Source: Campylobacteraceae bacterium
GTDB lineage: Bacteria; Campylobacterota; Campylobacteria; Campylobacterales; Sulfurovaceae
Length of the DNA: 53,150 nt
Direction of reading: 5' to 3'
Assembly: GCA_027065385.1 (NCBI GenBank)
Contig: JAMOOP010000043.1
Span: forward strand, 1-53,150
The position numbers were made by a program, and so were the translations under genes. Within the stretch, counting starts at the first letter, position 1. The number at the start of each line of letters is the position of its first letter. Below the pieces are notes generated by a model. It made no database searches. It was given only the letters and a program-made list of their open reading frames with translations, and was not told where the DNA came from. Positions 34,165 to 44,000 of the stretch are shown here, piece after piece.

Positions 34165-35375
34165 TGAGATTTATTTTTGTACTGTTTTTATTTATGCAGA
34201 TAGTATTGGCTAATTCTTTACAAAATGCTATAGATAAGGCATCTGCTTATGATACAATAAAATTATATAGTGGAGTATATAAAGGAGATATTACTATAAA
34301 TAAACCTCTAACTATTTTAGGAATTGAGAAAGGCGTAGAGATTAAAGGTAATGGTAATGGAACAGTTATTAAGATAAATAGTTCAGATGTTATTTTAAAA
34401 AATCTTATTATTAGTAATAGTGGGGATAAATTTTATGATATAGATTCAGCTATAAAAATAAAAAACTCTAAAAGATGTCTAATAGATAGATGCACCATAA
34501 AAAATACACTCTATGGCATAGATATGAGTATGGTAAGTGACTCTAATATTACAAATAATAAGATTACCTCAAATGGCAAAAATATAGAGTTTAGAGGAAA
34601 TGGTCTAAAACTATACTACTCCTCCAATAACCTTTTTTTTAAAAATATTATCAAAGATGTAAAAGATATAACACTAAACTACTCACACAATAATATTTTT
34701 AAAGAGAATAGATTTTTAAATAGTAGATTTGCTACACATTTAAGTTTGAGCCATTCTAATATTTTAGAAAATAACTTCTATCAATATAACTCGGTATCTA
34801 TTATGATTATGGGTGCAAAAAACACTAAAATAGTAAAGAATAAGATATTAAGCTCAAAAGGAAGTGCTGGAATAGGTGTTGTTATTAAAGGTGTATCTAA
34901 TTTTAAATTTAAGAGAAATATTGTTAAATTTAATGCTAAAGGTTTATATATAGAGGGTGGAGAAAAGGGTAAAGGTATAAAAAGAGAGATTATAGGAAAT
35001 GAAATCTCATATAATAAAGAGGCATTACATTTTCATCAAAGTATAAAAGATAATATTATAATAGACAATCGAATATTTGGAAATATAGATGATGTAGTTA
35101 AAGATTTACCAAGTAAAATAAATAGTTCAAATATTATAAAAAGAAACTATTGGGATAGATATAAGGGGTTTGATAGAGATGGAGATAATATAGGAGATAG
35201 ACCATATAGAGTCTATCAATATTTTAGTAGATTATGGGAATATAATAATAAGGTTAAATTCTTTTACGCTTCTCCTATTATGAGTGCTTTAAACTTTATT
35301 TCAGAGTTAGCACCATTTATTGAACCAAATTTATTAATAGAAGATAGTGAGCCAATTTTAAAAAAAGAACTATAA
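34164..35375 (+). CDS. NosD-like periplasmic right-handed beta-helix protein
   Basis: Residues 1-16 (RFIFVLFLFMQIVLA) form a signal peptide. The mature ~387 residues form parallel beta-helix coils with frequent Asn (SNNLFFKNIIKDVKDITLN, SNILENNFYQYNSVSIMI). The end shows the NosD-type NYWDRYKGFDRDGDNIGDRPYR segment with a DxDGDxxGD acidic loop. True NosD helps build the copper site of nitrous-oxide reductase. No nosZ or other nos gene is in the window, and the neighbour is an amino-acid permease, so its role may differ. Its 1-bp overlap with the permease indicates co-expression. Confidence 0.75.
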   Translation: MRFIFVLFLFMQIVLANSLQNAIDKASAYDTIKLYSGVYKGDITINKPLTILGIEKGVEIKGNGNGTVIKINSSDVILKNLIISNSGDKFYDIDSAIKIKNSKRCLIDRCTIKNTLYGIDMSMVSDSNITNNKITSNGKNIEFRGNGLKLYYSSNNLFFKNIIKDVKDITLNYSHNNIFKENRFLNSRFATHLSLSHSNILENNFYQYNSVSIMIMGAKNTKIVKNKILSSKGSAGIGVVIKGVSNFKFKRNIVKFNAKGLYIEGGEKGKGIKREIIGNEISYNKEALHFHQSIKDNIIIDNRIFGNIDDVVKDLPSKINSSNIIKRNYWDRYKGFDRDGDNIGDRPYRVYQYFSRLWEYNNKVKFFYASPIMSALNFISELAPFIEPNLLIEDSEPILKKEL

Positions 35376-35410
35376 ATCTAACATTTTCACACATTTTGGA
35401 CACTTATTCT

Positions 35411-35419
35411 TGATATAAT
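35411..35419 (+). promoter_or_regulatory. Extended -10 promoter in the nosD-argH gap
   Basis: TG-A-TATAAT is a perfect extended -10 element, 185 bp upstream of argH, too far for a short leader. The predicted start is near 35426, exactly at the base of the stem of the candidate small RNA. Confidence 0.55.
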
Positions 35420-35425
35420 TCCCCC

Positions 35426-35492
35426 ATAAGAGTCATAACATTCTCCTCCTTTTAAATTTTTGAAAGGCTCTTATTCATTAGCTTTTATTTTA
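35426..35492 (+). ncRNA. Candidate small RNA with anti-Shine-Dalgarno loop
   Basis: From the predicted start, ATAAGAGTC (35426-35434) pairs with GGCTCTTAT (35466-35474, one G-U) around a 31-nt loop containing CTCCTCCTTTT, complementary to strong ribosome-binding sites. An inner CCTTT/AAAGG pairing (35448/35463 region) could close part of the loop. T-rich sequence follows to 35492. Architecture recalls Campylobacterota small RNAs that act through C/U-rich loops. The 3' end is uncertain. It could instead be a long argH leader. Confidence 0.45.
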
Positions 35493-35534
35493 TATTTTAT
35501 TCCACCACTAACCATTAAGGTTAAAATAAAAGCT
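35480..35534. repeat. 13-bp perfect inverted repeat upstream of argH
   Basis: AGCTTTTATTTTA (35480-35492) and TAAAATAAAAGCT (35522-35534) face each other across 29 bp. It may terminate transcripts entering from either side, or act as leader structure for argH. Confidence 0.5.
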
Positions 35535-35564
35535 GATTCTATTTCTACTTATTCTAAAATACGA

Positions 35565-35570
35565 TACAAT
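35565..35570 (+). promoter_or_regulatory. -10 box of argH
   Basis: TACAAT preceded by TACGA lies 34 bp before the argH start codon. Confidence 0.35.
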
Positions 35571-35603
35571 ACCATTTAACAATTATAATATTAGGATTTT
35601 ATA

Positions 35604-37001
35604 GTGTCAAAGAAAATTGCATCAGCAAGAATTACAGAAAAAAGTTCAAAACTACTTCAAGAGTTAAATAACTCTCTTCCATTTGATAAAATACTCTATA
35701 AAGAAGATATAGAGGGTTCTATAGCTCACGCTTTTATGTTATCAGAACAAGGTATTATCTCTAAAGAGGATTATAAAGAGATAAATAGAGGTTTAAATGA
35801 AATATTAGAAGAGATAGAGAGTGGAGAGTTTAAGCTTAATGGAGATGATGAGGATATTCACATGGCTATTGAGGGGAGACTTACAGAGAAGATTGGAGAT
35901 GCAGGTAAAAGACTTCATACTGCAAGAAGTAGAAATGACCAAGTTGCATTAGATTTTAGACTATATGTTCAAAAAAATACAAAAAAGATTGCTAAATTAC
36001 TACTTAAAAATATAGAGACTCTTATTAATCTAGCAAAAGATAATACCTCTACTCTTTTACCAGGTATGACACATCTTCAACATGCTCAACCTATTAATTT
36101 TGGGTATCATTTAATGGCTTATGCTAGTATGTTTAAAAGGGATTATGAGAGATTTATAAGCTCTTTCCATAGAAACAATCTATCTCCAATAGGTTGTGCA
36201 GCATTAGCAGGAACACCACACCCTATTAATAGAGAGATAACTTCATCTAAACTTGGATTTAAAGAACCAACTTTAAACTGTTTAGATACTGTAAGCGATA
36301 GAGATTTTGCTTTAGAAGTTCTATTTAATATATCAACAATGCTAATGCACATTAGTAGATTTAGTGAAGAGATTATTTTATGGTCTTCTAGTGAGTTTAA
36401 ATTTATAACTCTAAGTGATAGACATGCTACAGGTTCTTCTATTATGCCACAAAAGAAAAACCCAGATATTCCAGAGCTACTTCGTGCAAAAACAGGTAGA
36501 GCAAATGGAAATTTAATTGCACTATTAACTGTTATGAAAGGACTTCCATTAGCATATAATAAAGATATGCAAGAGGATAAAGAGGGAGTTTTTGACTCAA
36601 TTAAAACAGCTCTATTATCATTAGAAGTTTTGGAAGAGATGGTATCGCAAATGAAAGTAAATAGGCAAAATATGGAAAAGGCTTGTATGATAGGACACCT
36701 TAGTGCTACAGATTTAGCAGACTATTTAGTAAAAGAGATAGGAATTGCTTTTAGAGATGCTTATCATATAACAGGAGGTGTTGTAAATTTAGCAGAAAAT
36801 AAAGGTTTAGATATATCTGAATTATCTTTAGAAGACTTACAAAGTGTTGATAGTAGAATAGGAGAGAGTGTTATAGAGTTACTAGATAATAGAGCCTCAA
36901 TGAATGCAAGAAATTCAGAGGGTGGAACAAGTAGTGCTAGAACAAAAGAGCAAATAGAGAAAATGAGTCTTTGGATAGAATTACAGAAAGAGGAGATTTA
37001 G
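35604..37001 (+). CDS. argH: Argininosuccinate lyase
   Basis: It splits argininosuccinate into arginine and fumarate, the last step of arginine synthesis, in the cytoplasm. Its 465 residues match the fumarase/aspartase superfamily. [17 protein letters not shown] near 111 and [14 protein letters not shown] near 152 (catalytic His) are present. The signature [12 protein letters not shown], with catalytic Ser at 278/279, is at 277-288. The start is GTG at 35604, with AGGAT eight bases upstream. The EIIA gene begins 3 bp after the stop. Confidence 0.96.
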   Translation: MSKKIASARITEKSSKLLQELNNSLPFDKILYKEDIEGSIAHAFMLSEQGIISKEDYKEINRGLNEILEEIESGEFKLNGDDEDIHMAIEGRLTEKIGDAGKRLHTARSRNDQVALDFRLYVQKNTKKIAKLLLKNIETLINLAKDNTSTLLPGMTHLQHAQPINFGYHLMAYASMFKRDYERFISSFHRNNLSPIGCAALAGTPHPINREITSSKLGFKEPTLNCLDTVSDRDFALEVLFNISTMLMHISRFSEEIILWSSSEFKFITLSDRHATGSSIMPQKKNPDIPELLRAKTGRANGNLIALLTVMKGLPLAYNKDMQEDKEGVFDSIKTALLSLEVLEEMVSQMKVNRQNMEKACMIGHLSATDLADYLVKEIGIAFRDAYHITGGVVNLAENKGLDISELSLEDLQSVDSRIGESVIELLDNRASMNARNSEGGTSSARTKEQIEKMSLWIELQKEEI

Positions 37002-37004
37002 AGT

Positions 37005-37478
37005 ATGTTTGGATTTTTTAAAAGTAAGCCAGTAGAATTAAAAGCTATATCTAGTGGTGATATTGTAGAGTTAGAAGATGTTAAAGATGAAGTATTTTCA
37101 CAAAAATTAGCAGGTGATGGAGTAGCAATTATTCCACTAAATGGAACTATTTTATCACCAATAGATGGAAACTTATCAAAAATATTCCCAACAAATCATG
37201 CCTTTTTAATTACTGCAAAAGATATAGAGGTTATGGTTCATATTGGATTAGATACTGTGGAATTAAAAGGAGAGGGATTTAAAAGATTAATAGAAGAGGG
37301 AGAGAAAATTAAAGCAGGAGATGCTATTATAGAAGTTGATTTAGACTATTTAAAAGAAAAAGGAAAAGATACTATTACACCTATTTTAGTAAATAGCCAA
37401 AAGAGTATAACTATTGAAAATAAAAAAATTGGTTCTATTAAAGAAAAAGAAGCTCTTTTTGAAGTAAAATTTAAATAA
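37005..37478 (+). CDS. crr: PTS glucose-type EIIA protein
   Basis: The product is a 157-residue soluble phospho-carrier of the sugar PTS. The duplicated hybrid-motif fold shows VAIIPLNGTILSPIDG (40-55), NHAFLITA with His65 and VMVHIGLDTVELKG with His79; His79 takes the phosphate from HPr and gives it to EIIB. It is a free-standing single domain, so it is the natural partner of the EIICB at 12765, which has no EIIA. It sits in the argH operon 23 kb away, a surprising place. Whether it also regulates (inducer exclusion) cannot be told. Confidence 0.9.
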   Translation: MFGFFKSKPVELKAISSGDIVELEDVKDEVFSQKLAGDGVAIIPLNGTILSPIDGNLSKIFPTNHAFLITAKDIEVMVHIGLDTVELKGEGFKRLIEEGEKIKAGDAIIEVDLDYLKEKGKDTITPILVNSQKSITIENKKIGSIKEKEALFEVKFK

Positions 37479-37505
37479 CCAAATTTTGGTTATTTAAAAT
37501 ATAAT
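37473..37505. terminator. Bidirectional terminator between EIIA and RND genes
   Basis: AAATAACCAA pairs with TTGGTTATTT (10 bp, ATT loop) between convergent genes. The flanks are A-rich on one side and T-rich on the other. It begins inside the EIIA stop region. Confidence 0.6.
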
Positions 37506-37508
37506 CTT

Positions 37509-40500
37509 TTAAGAACTTTTTACATCTTTTACTCTATAAATAACAGCATACATTAAAGGTACAAAATATAAATTTAAGATAGTAGCCCAAGCTACACCAA
37601 AACCTAAACTAATTGCCATTGGTTGTAGTATTAGAGCTTGACCTGATGCAAAAAACATAAGTGATGATAATCCAATTACAGTTGTAATTGATGTTAATAG
37701 AATTGGTCTAAGCCTTTGAGTTGCTAACTCTACTAACTCTTTATAGTTTTTAGACCCTTTTATAAAACTTAGCATAATTAAACCATCATTTACAACAACT
37801 CCTGCTAATCCTATAATCCCCATAACACCTGGCATTGTAAGATTTATTCCCATTAATTTTGAACCAACCAAAACTCCAAATATAGAAAGAGGTATAATTG
37901 AAATAATAATTAGTGGGTCAATGGCTGAATTAAACATCCATACTAAAGTAATAAAAATTAAGAAAATTGCAATAATTCCTGCTTGACTCATCTCTCTTTT
38001 CATTTTACTATTCTCTTGTTCTTCACCTTTTATAAGAATTTTTATACCACTCTTTTTTAATTTCTCTAATAGTGGTTTTATTTTTTTCATAACCTCTGAG
38101 GCTACTATTTTTTTACTATCAACTCTTGCAAAAACAGAGTATAATTTATCTCCATCTTCTTTAAATATGCGAACAAAGCTCTTTTGATAGTAAAAATCAC
38201 ATACATCTTTTAAAGATACAACCTCTCCATTAGGTGTGGTTAATCTAAAGTTATTAATACTTCCCTTAGTATCTTTATATCTGTCTTCTACTTTAATTCT
38301 TACTAATCCATCACTACTAAATGCTTTTGCATATTCACCTTTAAAAAAAGAGCCTCTAAGAGATGATATTATATATCCCTCACTAAGTCCTAAAGATTGT
38401 CCATACTCATTAACTCTAAGTTTTAACTCTCTCTCTCCCTCATTAGCATTATTGGATATATCGTGTACTCCATCTATAGTAGATAGATTATTTTCCAATA
38501 AAGATATGGCTTTTAACATCTCTTTTTGATTATTAGCAGATACTCCTATCTCTATATCATGACCTACAATTCCTGTCTGTTGAGCAAAAATATTAAACTC
38601 TTCAAATATCTTTTGATTATTAATTGTAAGCTCCCCTACCCTATTTAAGATATTTTTTTGAATATTAGTTACAAGTTCTTGTGCTTTAATATGTCGTATC
38701 ATATCGCTACCATCATACTCTAATGAGAATATTGGATTTATATATTTATCAAAAAAGTTCTCTGGTGCTTTTTCATGAAGATTTACAAATATCTGAAATA
38801 GGTTCTCACCACTCTCTATACTCATATCAGAATTCATTCTAAATCCAATTACAGATGTAATTGAGTCAACAGTCTCTTTATCTATATTATCTAGTAGCTC
38901 TTTTTCTACTTTGGTTACAAACTTTTCTGTCTCTTCTAATTTATTATTAATATTAACTTTTCCATTAATATATATCTGTTGCACATCAAACTCTGGAAAT
39001 AGTTGAAATTTAGTAATTTTTATCATACTAATTGTTCCAAATATAATAAGTCCTACTAATGTAAATAGAGATACCCACTTTACTTTTAATAATGTAGCTA
39101 AAATCTTTCTATATAGACCATACATTATACCCCAAAATGAGTTTTCCCCCTCTTGAAGTCTATGGATTTTTCCTATTGAGAAAAACTCTTTTGCATGAAG
39201 TGGCAGAAAATAAAAAGCTTCAAATAGAGAACTAATTAGTAAAATAGAAATCATAACTGGTAATACTTTCATAAACATTCCCATCTTTCCACTCATAATT
39301 AGAAGTGGTAAAAAAGCAAATACAGTAGTAAGTGTAGAGGCTAAAACAGCAGGGAACATTTCAATAGCACCATCAATAGAGGCTTCTCTTGGACTTTTAC
39401 CCATTTCTATATGTCTATATATATTTTCAGCCACAACAATAGCTTCATCTACTAACATTCCTAAAGCTATTAATGCACCAAGAAGTGTTAACATATTTAG
39501 ACTATATCCTATCATATCAGCAAATACAAGTGTAACCATAAATGATGTAGGGATACCAAGTCCTACAACAAGTGCTATACGAAAGTTTAAAGTTAAAAAT
39601 AGAGAAAACATAACCAATATTAGACCAAAGAGTATATTTGAAGATACTAAATTTAGACGATTTTTAATCCAAACAGAGGTGTCAGTATAGCTTTCAAAAA
39701 CTATTTCACCTTTATAATTTTCACTATACTCTTTTAGTACCTCTTTAACCTCTTTTACTAAAGCTATTGCATTACCCTCTTTTGTCTTTTTTATATCTAA
39801 AGATAGGTTTGGTTTTCCATTAAAATGTGATAACTGTTTAGGTGTAGCTAAACCAATATATACAGAGGCTATATCCTTTAAATAAAATCGTTTACCATTA
39901 ATGCCAATTATAGTATCTTCTAATTTCTCCTTACTCTTTTCACCATTAATTGTAGATATATATAGGTGGTTTCCCTGCTCTTTTACTGTTCCTACAGGAA
40001 AAATAGATGATATATTACTAATAGCCTTATATATAGCACTTTTAGATAATCCATAAGCATCTATCTTTTTTTGGTCTAGTGTTATAAGTATCTCTTCATC
40101 CGATTTTCCACGAATATCAATACCACTTAAATCATCAATTAAGGCTAATCTACTCTTTAAATTATCTGCAACATCAACAAGTTTCTTTTTAGATACATCT
40201 CCAGAGATAGCCACCATTACAAGAGGATACTCTTGAATAGCCACCTTTGCAATAGGTTCGTCCATATCTGATGGTAAATCTTTTCTAGTATTTGAGATAA
40301 TATCTTTTACATCACTTAAAACAAGTTGTGGGTCATTTCCTCTTTTTATATCAGCTCTAATCATAAAAAGACCATTTTGGATAGTTGTATCTATAGTATC
40401 AATTTCAGATAGAGATTGAAGCTCATCTTCAAGAGTTTTAACTACCATTTTATCCAATACATCACCACTAGCACCCACATATCCACCACTAATAGATATT

Positions 40501-40637
40501 TGGTCAAGTTGAGATGGTGGAAAAATCTCTTTAGGAATATTTTTATAGGCAAATATAGACATTATTATCATAAAGAGCATAAATATATGGTTTAGTGCTG
40601 GTCTATCAATAGAAAACTCTAAAAACTTTTTAATCAT
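37509..40637 (-). CDS. RND-superfamily efflux transporter (AcrB-like)
   Basis: The product is a 1042-residue proton-driven pump of the inner membrane. It shows the twofold RND layout: TM1 near 12-32, a large periplasmic loop (33-330), helices 2-6, then the same again. The TM4 motif is GMLVDEAIVVAEN, where the second acid of the AcrB Asp pair is Glu. GVVVNDGLIMLSFIKG marks TM10. The substrate is unknown: drug, solvent or lipid. No membrane-fusion protein or outer-membrane channel lies nearby, so it borrows partners or works alone. A single-helix protein gene lies 10 bp upstream in the same direction. Confidence 0.88.
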   Translation of the reverse strand: MIKKFLEFSIDRPALNHIFMLFMIIMSIFAYKNIPKEIFPPSQLDQISISGGYVGASGDVLDKMVVKTLEDELQSLSEIDTIDTTIQNGLFMIRADIKRGNDPQLVLSDVKDIISNTRKDLPSDMDEPIAKVAIQEYPLVMVAISGDVSKKKLVDVADNLKSRLALIDDLSGIDIRGKSDEEILITLDQKKIDAYGLSKSAIYKAISNISSIFPVGTVKEQGNHLYISTINGEKSKEKLEDTIIGINGKRFYLKDIASVYIGLATPKQLSHFNGKPNLSLDIKKTKEGNAIALVKEVKEVLKEYSENYKGEIVFESYTDTSVWIKNRLNLVSSNILFGLILVMFSLFLTLNFRIALVVGLGIPTSFMVTLVFADMIGYSLNMLTLLGALIALGMLVDEAIVVAENIYRHIEMGKSPREASIDGAIEMFPAVLASTLTTVFAFLPLLIMSGKMGMFMKVLPVMISILLISSLFEAFYFLPLHAKEFFSIGKIHRLQEGENSFWGIMYGLYRKILATLLKVKWVSLFTLVGLIIFGTISMIKITKFQLFPEFDVQQIYINGKVNINNKLEETEKFVTKVEKELLDNIDKETVDSITSVIGFRMNSDMSIESGENLFQIFVNLHEKAPENFFDKYINPIFSLEYDGSDMIRHIKAQELVTNIQKNILNRVGELTINNQKIFEEFNIFAQQTGIVGHDIEIGVSANNQKEMLKAISLLENNLSTIDGVHDISNNANEGERELKLRVNEYGQSLGLSEGYIISSLRGSFFKGEYAKAFSSDGLVRIKVEDRYKDTKGSINNFRLTTPNGEVVSLKDVCDFYYQKSFVRIFKEDGDKLYSVFARVDSKKIVASEVMKKIKPLLEKLKKSGIKILIKGEEQENSKMKREMSQAGIIAIFLIFITLVWMFNSAIDPLIIISIIPLSIFGVLVGSKLMGINLTMPGVMGIIGLAGVVVNDGLIMLSFIKGSKNYKELVELATQRLRPILLTSITTVIGLSSLMFFASGQALILQPMAISLGFGVAWATILNLYFVPLMYAVIYRVKDVKSS

Positions 40638-40647
40638 TAACTATCCT

Positions 40648-40902
40648 CTACTCTTGGTTTAAAACATTCTCTTGATATTTAACATTTTCAAGCTTATGTT
40701 GTATAATTTTTTGCTCTTCTCTAAGAGTTTGAGCAATAGACTCATAGTGTGCTATCTCTCTGCTCTCATAATATATATTATTATCTAAATATATATTAGG
40801 AAGAGTTAAAAGCATAACCAATAGAAATGAAACTATAGTAATAATTATCATACTTCCAGTTACACCATTCTCTTTTATTTGTGGTTTTAAACTTCTTGGC
40901 AT
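40648..40902 (-). CDS. Single-helix membrane protein with short coiled coil
   Basis: The product has 84 residues. A basic N-terminus (PRSLKPQIKENG) is inside, one membrane helix spans about 17-38 (MIIITIVSFLLVMLLTLPNIYL), and a periplasmic helix of about 40 residues rich in Glu, Gln and Lys follows. The layout resembles FtsL/DivIC-like or small pump-accessory proteins, but no family is recognised. AAAAGGATACTCT precedes the ATG. The 10-bp gap to the RND gene indicates one operon, so it may be a pump accessory subunit (inference). Confidence 0.6.
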   Translation of the reverse strand: MPRSLKPQIKENGVTGSMIIITIVSFLLVMLLTLPNIYLDNNIYYESREIAHYESIAQTLREEQKIIQHKLENVKYQENVLNQE

Positions 40903-40973
40903 AGAGTATCCTTTTTATATGTATTATAATATTTTTTGATAGAATAAGAACTTATATTGATTATAGCAAATTT

Positions 40974-40982
40974 TGTTACAAT
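40974..40982 (+). promoter_or_regulatory. Extended -10 promoter of metH
   Basis: TG-T-TACAAT lies about 90 bp before the metH start. The leader shows no conserved cobalamin or SAM riboswitch elements. Confidence 0.45.
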
Positions 40983-41071
40983 TCGATTTATAGAAGTTTT
41001 ATTTTAAGAAAAAAATAGTAGTTTAACTAAAAAAATTTATAATTTTTTGATAAGAAAGGATACTGAAAATA

Positions 41072-44000
41072 TTGAATAATAGAGATAAGATAAAAAAGAT
41101 ATTAGAGAGTAGAATATTAGTAATTGATGGTGCAACAGGTACACAGATACAAAATTTAGATATTCCAAAAGAGGCTTGGCTTGATGAGAGTGGAGAGGAG
41201 CAAGAGGGGTGTAATGAGCTTTTAAATGCAACAGCTCCCCACCTTATGCAAGAGGTTCATAACGGTTATGCTAAAGCAGGGGCTGATTTAATTAAAACTA
41301 ATACCTTTGGAACTATGCCTTGGGTTTTAGATGAGTATGGAATGGGAGATAGAGCATATGAGCTATCGAAAAAAGGAGCAGAAATTGTAAAAGAGATTTG
41401 TAACAGATACTCAACCCCAACTAAACCTAGATTTGTATTAGGTTCAATAGGACCGGGAACTAAACTTCCATCATTAGGACACATTCACTATGATGAGATG
41501 TTTCAAGGATATACAACTACAGCTTTAGGATTAATTGATGGTGGGTGTGATGTTTTTTTACTAGAGACTTGTCAAGACCCACTACAGATAAAATCAGCAA
41601 TTCACGCTTGTGAAGAGGCAAATAGAGAGAGAGGCACTGATATACCTATTATGGTTTCGGTTACTATTGAACTTAGTGGAAGTATGTTAATTGGAACAGA
41701 TGCTACGACTATTGTAACTATTTTAGAGCCATTTAATATTTTATCTTTAGGCTTTAACTGTGGAACAGGGCCTGACCAAGTTAAAAAACATCTAAAAACT
41801 CTATCTGAACTATGCTCAATACCAATTTCAGTACATGCCAATGCAGGATTACCTCAAAATAGAGGGGGCTACACCTATTATCCAATGGGACCAGATGAGT
41901 TTACCAATAAACAGTTAGAGTTTACTAAATTTGATGGAGTTAGTTTTTTAGGTGGTTGTTGTGGAACAACTCCTCAACATATTTACGCTCTACAAAAAGC
42001 AGTTAAAGATATTAAACCAAAGACTCCAAAAGGTAAAATAGAACCATCTATTGCTTCACTATTTAATACAACAGAGTTATTTCAAAAACCAGCCCCTTTG
42101 CTTATTGGTGAAAGAAGTAATGCCACAGGTTCAAAAGCCTTTAGAGAGCTTATTTTAGCTAGTGATTATGAGGGAACACTAACTGTAGGACAAGCACAAG
42201 TAAGAGATGGTGCACACTGTTTAGATGTAAATGTGGAGTTTGCAGGTAGAGATGGTGCTAGAGATATGAGAGCTGTTATGGAGATGTATAATCAAAAAAT
42301 TCCTCTTCCTCTTATGCCTGATGCTACTAGAGTAAACACTATGGAGGAGGGTTTAAAATGTATTGGTGGAAAACCTATTATAAACTCTGTTAACCTTGAA
42401 GATGGTGAAGAGAAGCTTGATGCTATATGTAAATTGGCTAAAAAGTACGGTACTGCTTTGGTATGTTTGACTATTGATGAGAAAGGAATGGCAAAAACAA
42501 CCGAAGATAAGTTACGAATTGCTGAAAGAATTTATGATTTAGCAGTCAATCGCCATAAGATAAATCCTAGAGACCTTATTTTTGATATGTTAACATTTAC
42601 AGTAGGTTCTGGTGATGAAGAGTATAGAGATGCTGGAATTCAGACAGTAGAAGCTATTAGAGAGCTTCATAAAAGACACCCTGAAGTTGGTTCAACTTTA
42701 GGGTTATCTAATATCTCATTTGGTTTAAGTATGAATGCTAGAAAGTTCTTAAACTCTGTATTTCTTCACCACTGCTTAGAGGCAGGAATGACAAGTGTTA
42801 TTATTAATGTTAAACATATTGTGCCTCTATCTAAAATGGATAAAGAGGATATTGATATATGTGAAAAGCTACTTTTTAATCCTAATGACCAATCTCTATT
42901 TAAATTTATTGAACACTTTTCAGATAAGAGTGTAGAAGATGACCAAACAGATGAGGAGTATGAGGCATTAAGTACTAAAGAGAAAATTGCTAAACTCTTG
43001 CTTGATGGTGATAAAGAGAGAATGATACCTTTAGTTGAAAAGGCAAGGAGTGAGATAAATCCTGATACTATAGTAAATGAGATTTTAATAGATGCTATGA
43101 AAGTGGTAGGAGAGCTATTTGGTAGTGGACAGATGCAACTTCCATTTGTGCTTCAATCTGCTGAAACTATGAAAGCTACAGTTGATTATTTAAATCCATA
43201 CCTAACAAAGCAGGAGAAAGAGACAGATACAACTTTAGTAATAGGAACTGTCAAAGGTGATGTTCATGATGTTGGTAAAAATCTAGTTGATATAATTTTA
43301 TCCAATAATGGATTTAAAGTTATAAATGTAGGGATAAAAACCGATTTACAAGAGTATCTTGATGTTATGAAAGAGAGTAATATTCAAGCTATAGGCATGA
43401 GTGGACTTTTAGTAAAATCAACAGCCGTTATGAGAGATAACTTAGAGGTTATGGCAGAGATGGGAATTACAATTCCTGTACTTTTAGGTGGGGCAGCTTT
43501 AACTAGAAGTTTTGTAGATGATTTCTGTCGTCCTATATATAAGGGAGCTATATTTTACTGTAGAGATGCTTTTGATGGAGTTATTGCAATGAGTAGAATA
43601 GAGAAATATAACGAAGACCCATCGGTTGGACTTGATACAAGACTTGCAGGAGATATGAAAGAGAGGGAGAAAGTAGTAAAGAAAAAGGTTATCATTCCCC
43701 CATTTGAAGAGATAAAAATGCCTGAAAGTGTAGATATTCCAACTCCTCCATTTTGGGGAAGACGAGTTATGCAAAAAGATGACTTAGATTTAGATATGGT
43801 TTTTAGTTGGGTAAATAAGAGAACCGTTATTAAAATGCATTGGGGATATAAGAGCAAAGGAATGAGTAAAGAGGAGTATCAAAAACTCTTAGATACAAAA
43901 GTCTATCCAACCTATGAGAGACTAAAAAAAGAGTTTATAGAAAAAGAGTTATTTAAACCAACTATTATCTACGGCTACTATCCATGCAGAAGCAACGACC

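Noticed and set aside
40903-41071. Cobalamin or SAM riboswitch upstream of metH
   Set aside because: The 169-bp leader is AT-rich and has none of the conserved B12-box or SAM-box elements.
43499-43857. Two minus-strand frames inside metH
   Set aside because: Antisense shadows in a conserved coding region, with no start signals.
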